Below, piece after piece: positions 30,003-38,877 of a stretch of 64,000 nt of DNA (position 1 is the stretch's first letter; each line of letters starts with the position of its first letter). Made by a program: the position numbers and the translations under genes. Location: contig JAQRGB010000001.1 in assembly GCA_029237605.1 (NCBI GenBank), forward strand, positions 372,311-436,310. Direction: 5' to 3'. Origin of the DNA: Candidatus Thiodubiliella sp. (GTDB lineage Bacteria > Pseudomonadota > Gammaproteobacteria > PS1 > Pseudothioglobaceae). The notes beneath the pieces are model-generated. The model worked only from the letters and a program-made list of their open reading frames with translations, searched no databases and had not been told where the DNA came from.

Positions 30003-32813
30003 TTAACTTAAATTTTCAAACTTTTTAGTGGTAATGCACGAACAAGATAAATGTCTGTCACCATACACATTATCAATACGCTTAACTGGTGGAAAATATT
30101 TACTATTTTTTAAAGAATCAACAGGATATAGTGCCTTGGTACGTGAATAAGGATGGTTCCAATCTCCTGCCATCTCTAGTGCAGTGTGTGGTGCGTTCTT
30201 CAATGGATTATTATCTTTATCCCACTTTCCAGAAATTACATTTTGTATTTCATTATAAATACTCACCATCGCCATAATGAATCTATCGATTTCTTGCTTT
30301 GATTCACTCTCAGTTGGCTCAATCATCAATGTGCCTACAACTGGGAATGACATAGTTGGCGAATGGAAGCCATAGTCCATTAAGCGCTTGGCAATATCTT
30401 CTTCATTAATGCCACTCTCAGCTTTTAGAGGACGGATATCAATAATACATTCATGTGCCACCATTCCTTGGTCACCATAATAAAGAATTAGAAAGTAATC
30501 TTTTAATTTATTGGCAATATAATTGGCATTAACAATCGCAATCTCAGTTGAACGCTGCATACCATGCTTGCCTAACAACTTAATATATGACCATGAAATT
30601 GGCAAAATTGAGGCAGATCCATACATTGCCGCTGAAACAGCATTTGAATTCTTTTCCAATGGATTGCCTGGTAAAAATTTTACCAAATGCTTCTTAACGC
30701 CTATTGGACCCATGCCTGGGCCACCACCACCATGCGGGATAGCAAAAGTTTTATGTAAATTAATATGTGATACATCTGCACCAAACTCACCCATACGAGT
30801 AACACCCACCATAGCATTTAGATTAGCCCCATCTAAATAAACCTGCCCACCTTTAGTATGGGCAATCTCACAAATTTTTTGGATTTGAGCTTCAAAGACA
30901 CCGTGTGTTGATGGGTAAGTAATCATAATTACAGAAAGATTGTTTGCATATTTTTCTGATTTTTCTTGCAAATCATTAACATCAATATTACCTGACTCAT
31001 CGCATTTTACAATTACTACTTTCATCCCTGCCATCACTGCACTAGCTGGATTTGTGCCATGTGCAGATGAAGGTATTAGACATATATTACGGTGTGCATC
31101 ATCACGAGATTCGTGATAGGAACGAACCGCTAGAAGCCCTGCAAGTTCACCTTGAGAGCCTGCATTTGGCTGCAATGACACTGCATCATATCCTGTTATT
31201 TCTGTCAATGCATACTCTAAATCTTTAAATAATTGCTGATAACCTTTAGTTTGCTTTATTGGTGCGTAAGGGTGTAATTTTGAGAAACCTGGTAATGAGA
31301 TTGAATACATTTGTGTTGCAGCATTGAGTTTCATCGTACAAGAACCCAGCGCAATCATTGAATGATTAAGTGCAATGTCTTTATTTTCTAAACGCTTCAG
31401 GTAACGCATCATCTCAGTCTCGCTATGATACAAATTAAATACTGGATGCGTTAGATATTCAGAATTTCTAATCATATCAGATGATAAATTAGTCGTGACA
31501 TCATTTGCTACATAAGTAATTGAAAATACGTCTAATAATGTTGATAAATCTTGTTCACTGGTACTTTCATCAACTGCAATAGTTAATTGGTTGTCGCTTA
31601 ATAGACGGCAATTAATGTTTTTATCTTGTGCTTGATTAAACAACATTTGCGCACTATTAGTATTAATAGTAATAGTGTCAAAAAACATCTCATTTGCTAA
31701 TTCAAATCCCGCCTCAGTAAAGCTCTTAGCAAGTATTAACGCTTTTAAATGCACTTCGGTAGCAATCTTTTTCAAACCTTTAGCGCCATGATAAATACTG
31801 TAAGCTGCTGATAATACTGCTAGTAGGACCTGTGCAGTACATATATTACTGGTTGCCTTATCACGACGAATATGCTGCTCACGTGTTTGCAAAGACATGC
31901 GCATTGCTGGATTGCCAAACACATCTTTTGATACACCAATAATACGCCCTGGTACCATACGTTTAAATTCGTCACGAGTGGCTAAGAATGCAGCGTGCGG
32001 CCCCCCAAAACCCATTGGCACGCCAAAACGTTGAGAGCTACCAATAGCAATGTCTGCACCCATTTCAGCTGGTGTTTTAATCAAAGTCAGCGCTAAAATA
32101 TCACAAGCAATAATCGTCAATATATTTTGTGTTTTAGCTTTTTTAATATCACTACCTAAATCACGTACTTCGCCATCAGTACCTGGTAATTGTAGCAATA
32201 CAGCGAAACAATCAGAAAAATCATTATTTTGAATATTTTCAACCACTAGTTTGATACCTAGTGGTTTAGCTCGTGTTTGTAAAATAGTGATAGTTTGCGG
32301 GTGTGTATTGCGCTCAATTAAGAATTTATTAGATTTATTTTTATGATTAATACGTCGTGCCATCATCATCGCTTCAGCGGCAGCACTCGGCTCATCTAAT
32401 AACGATGCATTGGAAATATCCATACCTGTTAAATCAATAATCATTTGCTGAAAATTTAACAACATCTCCAAACGTCCTTGTGAAATCTCAGCCTGATAAG
32501 GAGTATAAGCTGTATACCATCCTGGATTTTCTAAAATATTACGGCTAATAACGCTTGGCATTAATGTACCATAGTAACCTTGCCCAATAAAATTCGTGGC
32601 AATGATATTTTTAGAGGCTAACTTAGTTGCTAACGCAAGTGTATCACATTCACTCAATCCTTTGTCGATATTCATTCGATTGCCGAATAGAATATCACTT
32701 GGCACAGTTTTAGATATTACATCATCCACTGTTTTTTGACCAATAGAACTTAGCATTGAAGTAATATCTGTTTCATTGAGTCCGATATGTCTATCTAAAA
32801 ATTCGTTATCCAT
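30003..32813 (-). CDS. gcvP: Glycine dehydrogenase (decarboxylating), P protein
   Basis: 936 residues, a full-length fused P protein (both the P1-like and P2-like halves). The N-terminus has FLDRHIGLNETDI. The pyridoxal phosphate Lys lies in HINLHKTFAIPHGGGGPGMGPIGV, and a second glycine-rich element is SAHGTNPASA. It decarboxylates glycine and passes the aminomethyl group to the H protein. gcvT and gcvH are not in the window, and I saw no glycine riboswitch in the short leader. Confidence 0.97.
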   Translation of the reverse strand: MDNEFLDRHIGLNETDITSMLSSIGQKTVDDVISKTVPSDILFGNRMNIDKGLSECDTLALATKLASKNIIATNFIGQGYYGTLMPSVISRNILENPGWYTAYTPYQAEISQGRLEMLLNFQQMIIDLTGMDISNASLLDEPSAAAEAMMMARRINHKNKSNKFLIERNTHPQTITILQTRAKPLGIKLVVENIQNNDFSDCFAVLLQLPGTDGEVRDLGSDIKKAKTQNILTIIACDILALTLIKTPAEMGADIAIGSSQRFGVPMGFGGPHAAFLATRDEFKRMVPGRIIGVSKDVFGNPAMRMSLQTREQHIRRDKATSNICTAQVLLAVLSAAYSIYHGAKGLKKIATEVHLKALILAKSFTEAGFELANEMFFDTITINTNSAQMLFNQAQDKNINCRLLSDNQLTIAVDESTSEQDLSTLLDVFSITYVANDVTTNLSSDMIRNSEYLTHPVFNLYHSETEMMRYLKRLENKDIALNHSMIALGSCTMKLNAATQMYSISLPGFSKLHPYAPIKQTKGYQQLFKDLEYALTEITGYDAVSLQPNAGSQGELAGLLAVRSYHESRDDAHRNICLIPSSAHGTNPASAVMAGMKVVIVKCDESGNIDVNDLQEKSEKYANNLSVIMITYPSTHGVFEAQIQKICEIAHTKGGQVYLDGANLNAMVGVTRMGEFGADVSHINLHKTFAIPHGGGGPGMGPIGVKKHLVKFLPGNPLEKNSNAVSAAMYGSASILPISWSYIKLLGKHGMQRSTEIAIVNANYIANKLKDYFLILYYGDQGMVAHECIIDIRPLKAESGINEEDIAKRLMDYGFHSPTMSFPVVGTLMIEPTESESKQEIDRFIMAMVSIYNEIQNVISGKWDKDNNPLKNAPHTALEMAGDWNHPYSRTKALYPVDSLKNSKYFPPVKRIDNVYGDRHLSCSCITTKKFENLS

Positions 32814-32919
32814 AGTGGATGATAATTATAAAAATAAAATGTGGATTTTAACCTTATTAAAGTTAGAAAAACCTGTAAAAAGATGAAATTATAACCACTA
32901 AGATGTATACTGTATAAGA

Positions 32920-33258
32920 CTAACCTGGTGGCCAACTTAAGTCTCTGCCACCTAAACAATGTAAATGAATGTGATAAACCGTCTGCCCAGCACGTTTATT
33001 ACAATTCATTACTACGCGGTAGCCATCTTTTGCTAAACCCATGTCTTTAGCAATTTTACTGGCAGTTAAAGTTAATTTACCCAATAATGTTGCGTCATCT
33101 ACATCGTTCAAGGTAGCAATATGTATTTTTGGAATGACTAAAAAATGATACGGCGCTTGTTTATCAATATCATAAAAAGCATACACATATTTATCTTCAT
33201 AGATTTTATCACACGGTATTTCACCTTTAATAATTTTACAAAATAAACAATCTAACAT
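32920..33258 (-). CDS. hinT: HIT-family nucleotide-binding hydrolase (HinT-like)
   Basis: I start it at the ATG at 33258, which follows a good GAGGA site and gives MLDCLFCKIIKGEIPCD, the standard HIT start (112 residues). The histidine triad is visible as VYHIHLHCLGG near the C-terminus. HinT hydrolyses aminoacyl-adenylates and adenosine phosphoramidates. The start lies 11 bases beyond the upstream flavoprotein gene, so the two are probably co-transcribed. Confidence 0.92.
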   Translation of the reverse strand: MLDCLFCKIIKGEIPCDKIYEDKYVYAFYDIDKQAPYHFLVIPKIHIATLNDVDDATLLGKLTLTASKIAKDMGLAKDGYRVVMNCNKRAGQTVYHIHLHCLGGRDLSWPPG

Positions 33259-33268
33259 ATTCTGTCCT

Positions 33269-34399
33269 CTATCTATATTGGCGTAAATACCACCAACCAA
33301 ATAAGCGTTTTGCATAATGCATTAAGCGACAATTCGGTAACAGCATTCCACCATTCATTTTGCGTGATATATATATGCCTTTATTATTTGAATCAATAAT
33401 ACACATTAACTCAACCTTAAAAGTATAACTGGCATTTTTACCATCTAAAAGATCTAGCGTATTTTTAGCAGCAGCTTCAGCTTGAAGATCTGCCATATGC
33501 GCTTGTTTTGGCATCCACTGTGGCCCTGGGAATGAGCCAGAATCACCTGCAACAAAAACCTTATCAGCACCTTCAACTTGACAAAATTTATCCGCCTTTA
33601 ATAAACCACCTTCGCTACGAGTAAGGTCAGTATTGTCAAACCACTGATTGCCAGTCATTCCTGGCATAAATAGAATCAAATCAGCGGGAAATTCACCAGT
33701 CTCGGTCACTACCTTATCCACCTCAATTTTTTTTATTTTATTACCCAGATATGTGATAATATCACGTTTTTTCATCTCTGATAATAAACGGCCAACCGCT
33801 TTTTTGCCCAAACGCACACCAGGTTTTTCTGCTGGAGTAAAAAAAATTAAATTAAATTTATCGCGTCGCCCTTCCTTGTGTAGTTGCGTATCTAAGCCAA
33901 ACAAAAACTCAAACATTGGGCCGCCACGCATCGCGCTAGGTTCTTTTGGATTACCTGAAAAACCAATAGCAATATTACCACCGTCCATCATTTTAAGCTT
34001 ATCGCGTATTTTTTCTACGCCACTTAATCCATCACAAGGGATAATGGCATTCTCAATACCAGGTAATTTTTTAATAAAACGCCCGCCTGAAGCAATAATT
34101 AAAGCGTCATTATCAACTCTAACATTATTTTTCAAAATAACCACCCTACCATTATTTTCCAAACCAATAACTTCATTTAGAATGTGACTAACATTCATGC
34201 GTTTAAAAAAATTATTTAATGGAATAATAATGTCTTTTTTGTCTGCTGCACCTGATGGCACCCAAATCAAACTTGGCATATATACTAATTCTGCCTTTGG
34301 AGAAATTAGTGTAATTTTTACTGTTCTGTCTTTTTTTCGTAATGTTTTAACTGCTGTTAACCCTGCAAATCCTGAACCAATAATAGTAATTTTTTTCAT
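33269..34399 (-). CDS. SQR-family FAD-dependent oxidoreductase
   Basis: 376 residues with an N-terminal FAD-binding motif IIGSGFAGLTAVKTL and a second dinucleotide segment VFVAGDSGSF (about 281-290), the layout of sulfide:quinone oxidoreductases and flavocytochrome c sulfide dehydrogenase flavoproteins. The segment MRGGPMFEFLFGLD (about 157) matches the SQR 'CAGAPYEF' region but lacks its Cys. Cysteines are seen at 122, 273 and 333. It may oxidise sulfide or another sulfur species, or be a redox paralogue with a different donor. Confidence 0.75.
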   Translation of the reverse strand: MKKITIIGSGFAGLTAVKTLRKKDRTVKITLISPKAELVYMPSLIWVPSGAADKKDIIIPLNNFFKRMNVSHILNEVIGLENNGRVVILKNNVRVDNDALIIASGGRFIKKLPGIENAIIPCDGLSGVEKIRDKLKMMDGGNIAIGFSGNPKEPSAMRGGPMFEFLFGLDTQLHKEGRRDKFNLIFFTPAEKPGVRLGKKAVGRLLSEMKKRDIITYLGNKIKKIEVDKVVTETGEFPADLILFMPGMTGNQWFDNTDLTRSEGGLLKADKFCQVEGADKVFVAGDSGSFPGPQWMPKQAHMADLQAEAAAKNTLDLLDGKNASYTFKVELMCIIDSNNKGIYISRKMNGGMLLPNCRLMHYAKRLFGWWYLRQYR

Positions 34400-34783
34400 A
34401 AATATACCTTTTAATTTTTATTCATATTATGACAAAAATATACATCATCAGTCTCTTTTTTTTACTCTTTTAACAATATTATCCACAAACACCCAACCCC
34501 CATCAAACTATAATACCTTTAAGTTAAATCTGTATGCCTGCCACATTTATCACTAAAATACACTCACTTTGCTTAAGTATTTACCTTAATTCACCCCTTG
34601 CAATTCATCCAAAATTATTACCACTTTCATCAAACATAAGCAATCTGCTATTGTATTAAATCAAAAACGCCTTCAACTTTAAATTCTATTCACACTTTTA
34701 AAGTAGTTTTTAAATTTTCCTAAAAATGTCATATCAAAAAAAATAGTATAATGTCTTTAATAATTTAATTAGGAGATGTATTA
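34400..34783. promoter_or_regulatory. Intergenic region with likely promoter of the nitroreductase gene
   Basis: 384 bases between divergent genes, with no coding remnant seen. A consensus TATAAT at 34747-34752 is followed by a GGAG ribosome-binding site about 10 bases before the ATG at 34784. No convincing -35 box is visible at the usual spacing. A second promoter should serve the flavoprotein on the other strand. Confidence 0.45.
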
Positions 34784-35365
34784 ATGCTGAACAAAGACGC
34801 GTTAAATACTTTATTTACAGAAGCAAGAAGTCATAATGGTTGGTTGGATAAACCTGTGTCTAAGACACAAATTAGACAAATTTATGAACTAATGAAGTTT
34901 GGCCCAACTGCGGCCAATGCTTGCCCTGCACGCATTACTTTTGTGCAATCTAACAAAGCTAAAGAAAGGCTTAAGCCGCATTTAGATAAAGGCAACGTTG
35001 ATAAAGCAATGAGCGCACCTATAGTAGCAATAATTGCTTATGACACAAAGTTTTACGAAAAATTAGACAAACTTTTTCCATACACTGATGCAAAAAGTTG
35101 GTATAAAGATAAACCTGAAAAAATTAAATTAGTAGGGAAAATGAATACTGCTTTACAAGGTGCTTACTTTATATTAGCAGTACGCTCAGTTGGCTTGGAT
35201 TGTGGTCCAATGAGTGGCTTTAATGCCAAAACACCGGATCAAGAATTTTTTTCAGATGGTGGCAGTAAATCAATTCTTATCTGTGGCATAGGAATTGGTG
35301 ATAGAAATAAATTATTCCCAAGATCACCACGCCTAAGTTTTAATGAAGCCTGTAAGATGATCTAA
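34784..35365 (+). CDS. RutE/NfnB-like nitroreductase family protein
   Basis: 193 residues, close to the malonic semialdehyde reductase RutE (196). Family motifs: ARSHNGWLDKPVS at the start, KFGPTAANACPARITFV (FMN-binding region), and QGAYFILAVRSVGLDCGPMSGF. It is an FMN enzyme using NAD(P)H. There is no rut operon around it, so a pyrimidine-degradation role is unproven and a broader aldehyde or quinone reductase role is possible. A consensus -10 box and GGAG site precede it. Confidence 0.82.
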   Translation: MLNKDALNTLFTEARSHNGWLDKPVSKTQIRQIYELMKFGPTAANACPARITFVQSNKAKERLKPHLDKGNVDKAMSAPIVAIIAYDTKFYEKLDKLFPYTDAKSWYKDKPEKIKLVGKMNTALQGAYFILAVRSVGLDCGPMSGFNAKTPDQEFFSDGGSKSILICGIGIGDRNKLFPRSPRLSFNEACKMI

Positions 35366-35594
35366 ACTCATCTTTCTTAGCGCCTTTTATTGACAAACAA
35401 CCATTGTGTAATAACCACTTATATTCATGTCCAATAGCTTTTGCAAAAGCTGGAATTTCACAGTCCTTATCTATTTTTACTTTAGGTATTTCTTTACTGA
35501 TATCTTTCTTGTCATCGTCAGAACCAAACGATGCCATTGTATTTACACTAAAAGTCAATATCAATAAAACTATAAAATTTTTTAATTTCTTCAT
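35340..35594 (-). CDS. Small exported protein of unknown function
   Basis: 84 residues with a signal peptide (MKKLKNFIVLLILTFSVNTMA) followed by an Asp/Lys-rich stretch and two cysteines (DCEIP and NGCLS) that could form a disulfide. The 3' end overlaps the convergent nitroreductase gene by 26 bases. Its ATG overlaps the stop of the DUF4395 gene by four bases, so it is the last gene of the cytochrome-DUF4395 operon. I do not recognise the family. Confidence 0.65.
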   Translation of the reverse strand: MKKLKNFIVLLILTFSVNTMASFGSDDDKKDISKEIPKVKIDKDCEIPAFAKAIGHEYKWLLHNGCLSIKGAKKDEFRSSYRLH

Positions 35595-36214
35595 ATTTCT
35601 CCCATAATTATAAATTTAATTATATCGCCAAATATAAAATAAAATAAAATAAACATTGACAAGGTAAATATTATCTTTTGTGCAAAATTTAAGCTTTGAT
35701 TTAACATTCTATCTCTTATTAAATCACACGACTCTCCTGGGCAATACTTTGCGCCGCCTTTATGGAATACATTATAAACCTTGCATCCCGCACAAATACC
35801 AAACACTGCTTCAAAAAATAACAAACCTAAGCACAGTGCACAAGTCAAAATATTAATAGGTCCACGAATATTATTCATCACCACCAAATAAAACATGACC
35901 ACTGCCAAGAAAAAACCAAACGTCCACGCCCACCTTTTTTGTGGCGAGCCAACGTATTCAGGTATTTGATTATTCACCATCCAACGACCCATAATCATAG
36001 ATGGCGCGTATTTAGGGTTGATAAAAAGTCGAATAAAAAAATCAAATAAAAATACCATTACCATTAACTTAAGCGGCTCATTATTGCCCGTTAAAAAACC
36101 ATTCATAAATGCCATGAAAGCAAACAGAAATACAATGCCTGCTGCAGCCCTTACTTCTCGTTCATTAAAAACATAAACATCATAACCTGCTACTTTTTCA
36201 CCAAATCCAAACAT
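35591..36214 (-). CDS. DUF4395-family membrane protein
   Basis: 207 residues with about five membrane helices. The start FGEKVAGYDVYVFNEREVRAAAG and the later FEAVFGICAGCKVYNVF match DUF4395 proteins, which carry a CxGC pair near a helix end and are often encoded with sulfurtransferases or thioredoxins. A role in membrane sulfur or thiol chemistry is possible but unproven. It is coupled to the 84-residue exported protein downstream and lies 12 bases after the cytochrome gene. Confidence 0.75.
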   Translation of the reverse strand: MFGFGEKVAGYDVYVFNEREVRAAAGIVFLFAFMAFMNGFLTGNNEPLKLMVMVFLFDFFIRLFINPKYAPSMIMGRWMVNNQIPEYVGSPQKRWAWTFGFFLAVVMFYLVVMNNIRGPINILTCALCLGLLFFEAVFGICAGCKVYNVFHKGGAKYCPGESCDLIRDRMLNQSLNFAQKIIFTLSMFILFYFIFGDIIKFIIMGEI

Positions 36215-36226
36215 AATTTATATACC

Positions 36227-36658
36227 TTAATCAACCGTAAATGCTTCGTGGCACGCTAAACAATTACGCATTAACTTGCCTGTCAATTCTGTTAAATCTT
36301 TCATATCATCTGCATCACTTTCATCCACATCTACCGCATTAATCGCTAATTCCTCAAACATCATATGCGTTGGCCCTCCAATTTGCTCAAACGATACGGG
36401 TGTCTTGTCTTTAATAGACTGAGGCGTTGCTCTCGCCATGCGATTACCAGAATAATGTGCTGCTTTGATAATCATAGCTTTATTCCCAATACCAATGCCG
36501 AGTGTAATTTGCTGAATACTGGCTAGCATTTGTCTCATTTCACTCAGAAACTCTGCTTTCTCTTCATCATTAAAGCCTAAGTGATAACGATTGTCTATTG
36601 AAGCTTGTGTAATATTCAGTACACTTATTAATACCAAAAATAAAATTGCTCTTCTCAC
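36227..36658 (-). CDS. Class II (c'-like) cytochrome c, periplasmic
   Basis: 143 residues with a signal peptide (MRRAILFLVLISVLNITQA). A single haem-binding motif CLACH lies near the C-terminus (LMRNCLACHEAF). That position, after a mostly helical body, is the arrangement of class II cytochromes (four-helix bundle) rather than class I. It should carry electrons, or bind a ligand, in the periplasm. It heads a small operon with the DUF4395 and 84-residue genes. Confidence 0.82.
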   Translation of the reverse strand: MRRAILFLVLISVLNITQASIDNRYHLGFNDEEKAEFLSEMRQMLASIQQITLGIGIGNKAMIIKAAHYSGNRMARATPQSIKDKTPVSFEQIGGPTHMMFEELAINAVDVDESDADDMKDLTELTGKLMRNCLACHEAFTVD

Positions 36659-36791
36659 TTTACTTTCTCCATCAAAAATATTACCAAAGCTTAACTAATA
36701 AAAAGCGTATTATATGGTAATTTTAATTATTAGGCTATGATTTAAATCATATTGATTCAATAAACTGCCCTTCTCGAACAATCCTATATTC

Positions 36792-37275
36792 TTATTCTAA
36801 TATTTTTAAGATGTGATAGAAAGTTTCGTACGCTAAGCCGAGTTTCTGTGCCATATCTTTTAGAAAATACGAAAAATATAATTTAGACTCTTGGTTTGTT
36901 TCAGGAAGTATGAGTGTCCATATTCTGTCATAGACTTTTAATCTCATTTAACAACCTTAAATCTCGTATTTGATGAGTGTTAATTTTTAACAACTCTATG
37001 GTATATTTTGGATTAGATATCAAATATGTCAAAACTTCATCTTTAGAAAAAGATAATACTGTAGATAAACTATCACAGATTGTATTGCAATGATATTCAT
37101 CAGAAAATAACGATGCTTCAGTGAAGGTTTCTTGTGAATAAGCAATATGAATAATTAAAGGCTGTTCTTCTGCCATATCTCTTACTAATTTAATTCTACC
37201 TTTTTCAAGAAAAAATAACCATTCAGCATTTGCACCTTGGTGAAATAAGAATTCACCTTTCTTTAAATTCAGTGT
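36792..37275 (-). pseudogene. Frameshifted Crp/Fnr-family transcription regulator
   Basis: Read on the minus strand, the cyclic-nucleotide-binding-like domain is intact from LNLKKGEFLFHQGANAEW through FLEKGRIKLVRDM and FTEASLFSDEYHC to LRLLNEIKSL. A stop then interrupts at about 36928. One base out of frame, at an AAAA run, the DNA-binding part continues: YDRIWTLILPE, then FLKDMAQKLGLAYETFYHILKILE, a Crp helix-turn-helix. The N-terminus also lacks about 25 residues, with an in-frame stop upstream of 37275. The regulator is probably lost. Confidence 0.82.
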
Positions 37276-37294
37276 TTAATATTGAATATTATTT

Positions 37295-38476
37295 TTAAAC
37301 ATATTGCCCTGCAACCCAGCCTGATGACCAAGCCCATTGAAAATTATACCCACCCAAACAACCTGTCACATCAACAGTTTCACCAATAAAATACAATCCT
37401 TTTTGCTTAATAGATTCCATTGTTTTAGAAGATATCTCATCGGTACTAACACCGCCCACACATACCTCGGCAGTACGCATACCCTCAGTACCACTTGGTA
37501 TTAGCGTCCAGTGATTGAGCTTTTCACCTAAAATGGTTAAATCTCTTTTTTTAATCTGATTAAGAGCGCTATTTGATAAGTGTTTGTCTAGCAATGTATC
37601 CGCTAAGCGAATTGCCAAACGCTTTGGGAAATAGGCACTTAAAATAGTTTTTAACTCAGATTTAGGATTACTATCACGCATCTCTAATAACCAATCGTTC
37701 GCTTTCAAATCAGGCAATAAATTAAATACCACAACATCGCCTTTTCGCCAATAAGAAGAAATCTGCAACACTGCTGGACCACTAACACCTTTATGGGTAA
37801 TCAAAATACCTTCTCTAAAACTTTGATCATTACACGTCACGATTGCATCAACACTTAAGCCCGATAAATTTTTAAAATAATACTCAATATCGTCTTGATG
37901 AAAAGTAAGTGGCACCAAAGCAGGTTTGAAGGCAATAGACTTAATGCCAAATTGTTTGGCAACTTGTAAGCCAAAATCGCTAGCGCCCATTTTAGGAATT
38001 GACGCGCCACCTGTAGCAATAACTAACGAGGATGTCTGGAAAGTTCCTTGATTAGTACTAAGCCTGTACCCGTCTTGATAATCAATACTCTCAATGCTAG
38101 TATTAAGCCGAATATCCACTTGTTGACACTCGCTTAAAAGCATATTTAACACTGCACATGATTTTTCATCGCAAAATAATTGTCCTAATACTTTCTCACT
38201 CCAGTGTAATCCTGCGTTTTCCAATAACGCAATAAAGTCCCATTGTGTATAACGTGATAATGCAGATTTAGCGAAGTGTGGATTATTAGAAATATAGGAT
38301 TTTGGATCAATATGCAAATTAGTAAAATTACAACGACCGCCACCTGAGATCAAAATCTTTTTGCCTGGTTTACTCTCCTTATCTATAAGCAAAACTTTAC
38401 GCCCATGTTGCTGTGCTTGTGCTCCACACATTAGTCCTGCTGCTCCTGCGCCAATAATAATAACATCATATTTCAT
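37295..38476 (-). CDS. HI0933-family flavoprotein (BaiN/YhiN-like)
   Basis: 393 residues. The FAD-binding start VIIIGAGAAGLMCGAQAQQHGRKVLLID is followed by KKILISGGGRCNFTN, the HI0933 signature, and the C-terminus has AEVCVGGVSTDEI and GETVDVTGCLGGYNFQWAW, also diagnostic. These are NAD(P)/FAD-dependent oxidoreductases of poorly known substrate. It is full length with no damage, and sits between two pseudogenes. Confidence 0.9.
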   Translation of the reverse strand: MKYDVIIIGAGAAGLMCGAQAQQHGRKVLLIDKESKPGKKILISGGGRCNFTNLHIDPKSYISNNPHFAKSALSRYTQWDFIALLENAGLHWSEKVLGQLFCDEKSCAVLNMLLSECQQVDIRLNTSIESIDYQDGYRLSTNQGTFQTSSLVIATGGASIPKMGASDFGLQVAKQFGIKSIAFKPALVPLTFHQDDIEYYFKNLSGLSVDAIVTCNDQSFREGILITHKGVSGPAVLQISSYWRKGDVVVFNLLPDLKANDWLLEMRDSNPKSELKTILSAYFPKRLAIRLADTLLDKHLSNSALNQIKKRDLTILGEKLNHWTLIPSGTEGMRTAEVCVGGVSTDEISSKTMESIKQKGLYFIGETVDVTGCLGGYNFQWAWSSGWVAGQYV

Positions 38477-38508
38477 AGTAGTGTTTTAATAGTATTAATA
38501 ATACTTTG

Positions 38509-38874
38509 TCAGTCCCATTCTAAAGCACCGCGATAACCATAACGAATAACACCATTTCTATCAATTATAAAATTAGAATGATGGACTGTACACACTCCAA
38601 TCTTTGATTGCTTTTCCGTCATTGTCTAGTAACACTAGTAAGGTTAACCCCTTTTTTTTACAAACTTAATAATTCTATCTTTAGGCTCACCGATATTAAT
38701 AGTGATGATTTTAAAATATTGTCCCTTAAATTTTTCTTGTAAACGAACTAGTGAAGGGATTTCTTTAATACATGGATTACACCAACTCGCCCAAAAATTA
38801 ATCAATAGTACTTGATTTTTATAATCATTAATATCGAACACTTTGCCATCAAGTGTTTTTAACTTAAGTGACAT
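38509..38874 (-). pseudogene. Frameshifted TlpA-like thioredoxin
   Basis: The first half (MSLKLKTLDGKVFDIND, LINFWASWCNPCIKEIPSL, ITINIGEP) is a clean TlpA domain with a CNPC pair. It stops after FVKKRG at 38644, next to a run of eight A (minus strand). The fold continues in another frame (TLLVLLDNDGKAIKDWSVY) and then in a third (HHSNFIIDRNGVIRYGYRGALEWD), the expected TlpA C-terminus. Two frameshifts make a dead gene more likely than one slippage site. Confidence 0.8.
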
Positions 38875-38877
38875 ATT

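Noticed and set aside
32814..32919. Glycine riboswitch or RNA gene next to gcvP
   Set aside because: This short AT-rich segment shows no paired structure or conserved riboswitch core, and gcvP begins within 7 bases of a poly-A-rich stretch on its leader side.
33648..34187. 179-codon frame antisense to the SQR-family gene
   Set aside because: The other strand encodes clear FAD-binding motifs; the antisense product is Pro/Ser-rich with no domain.
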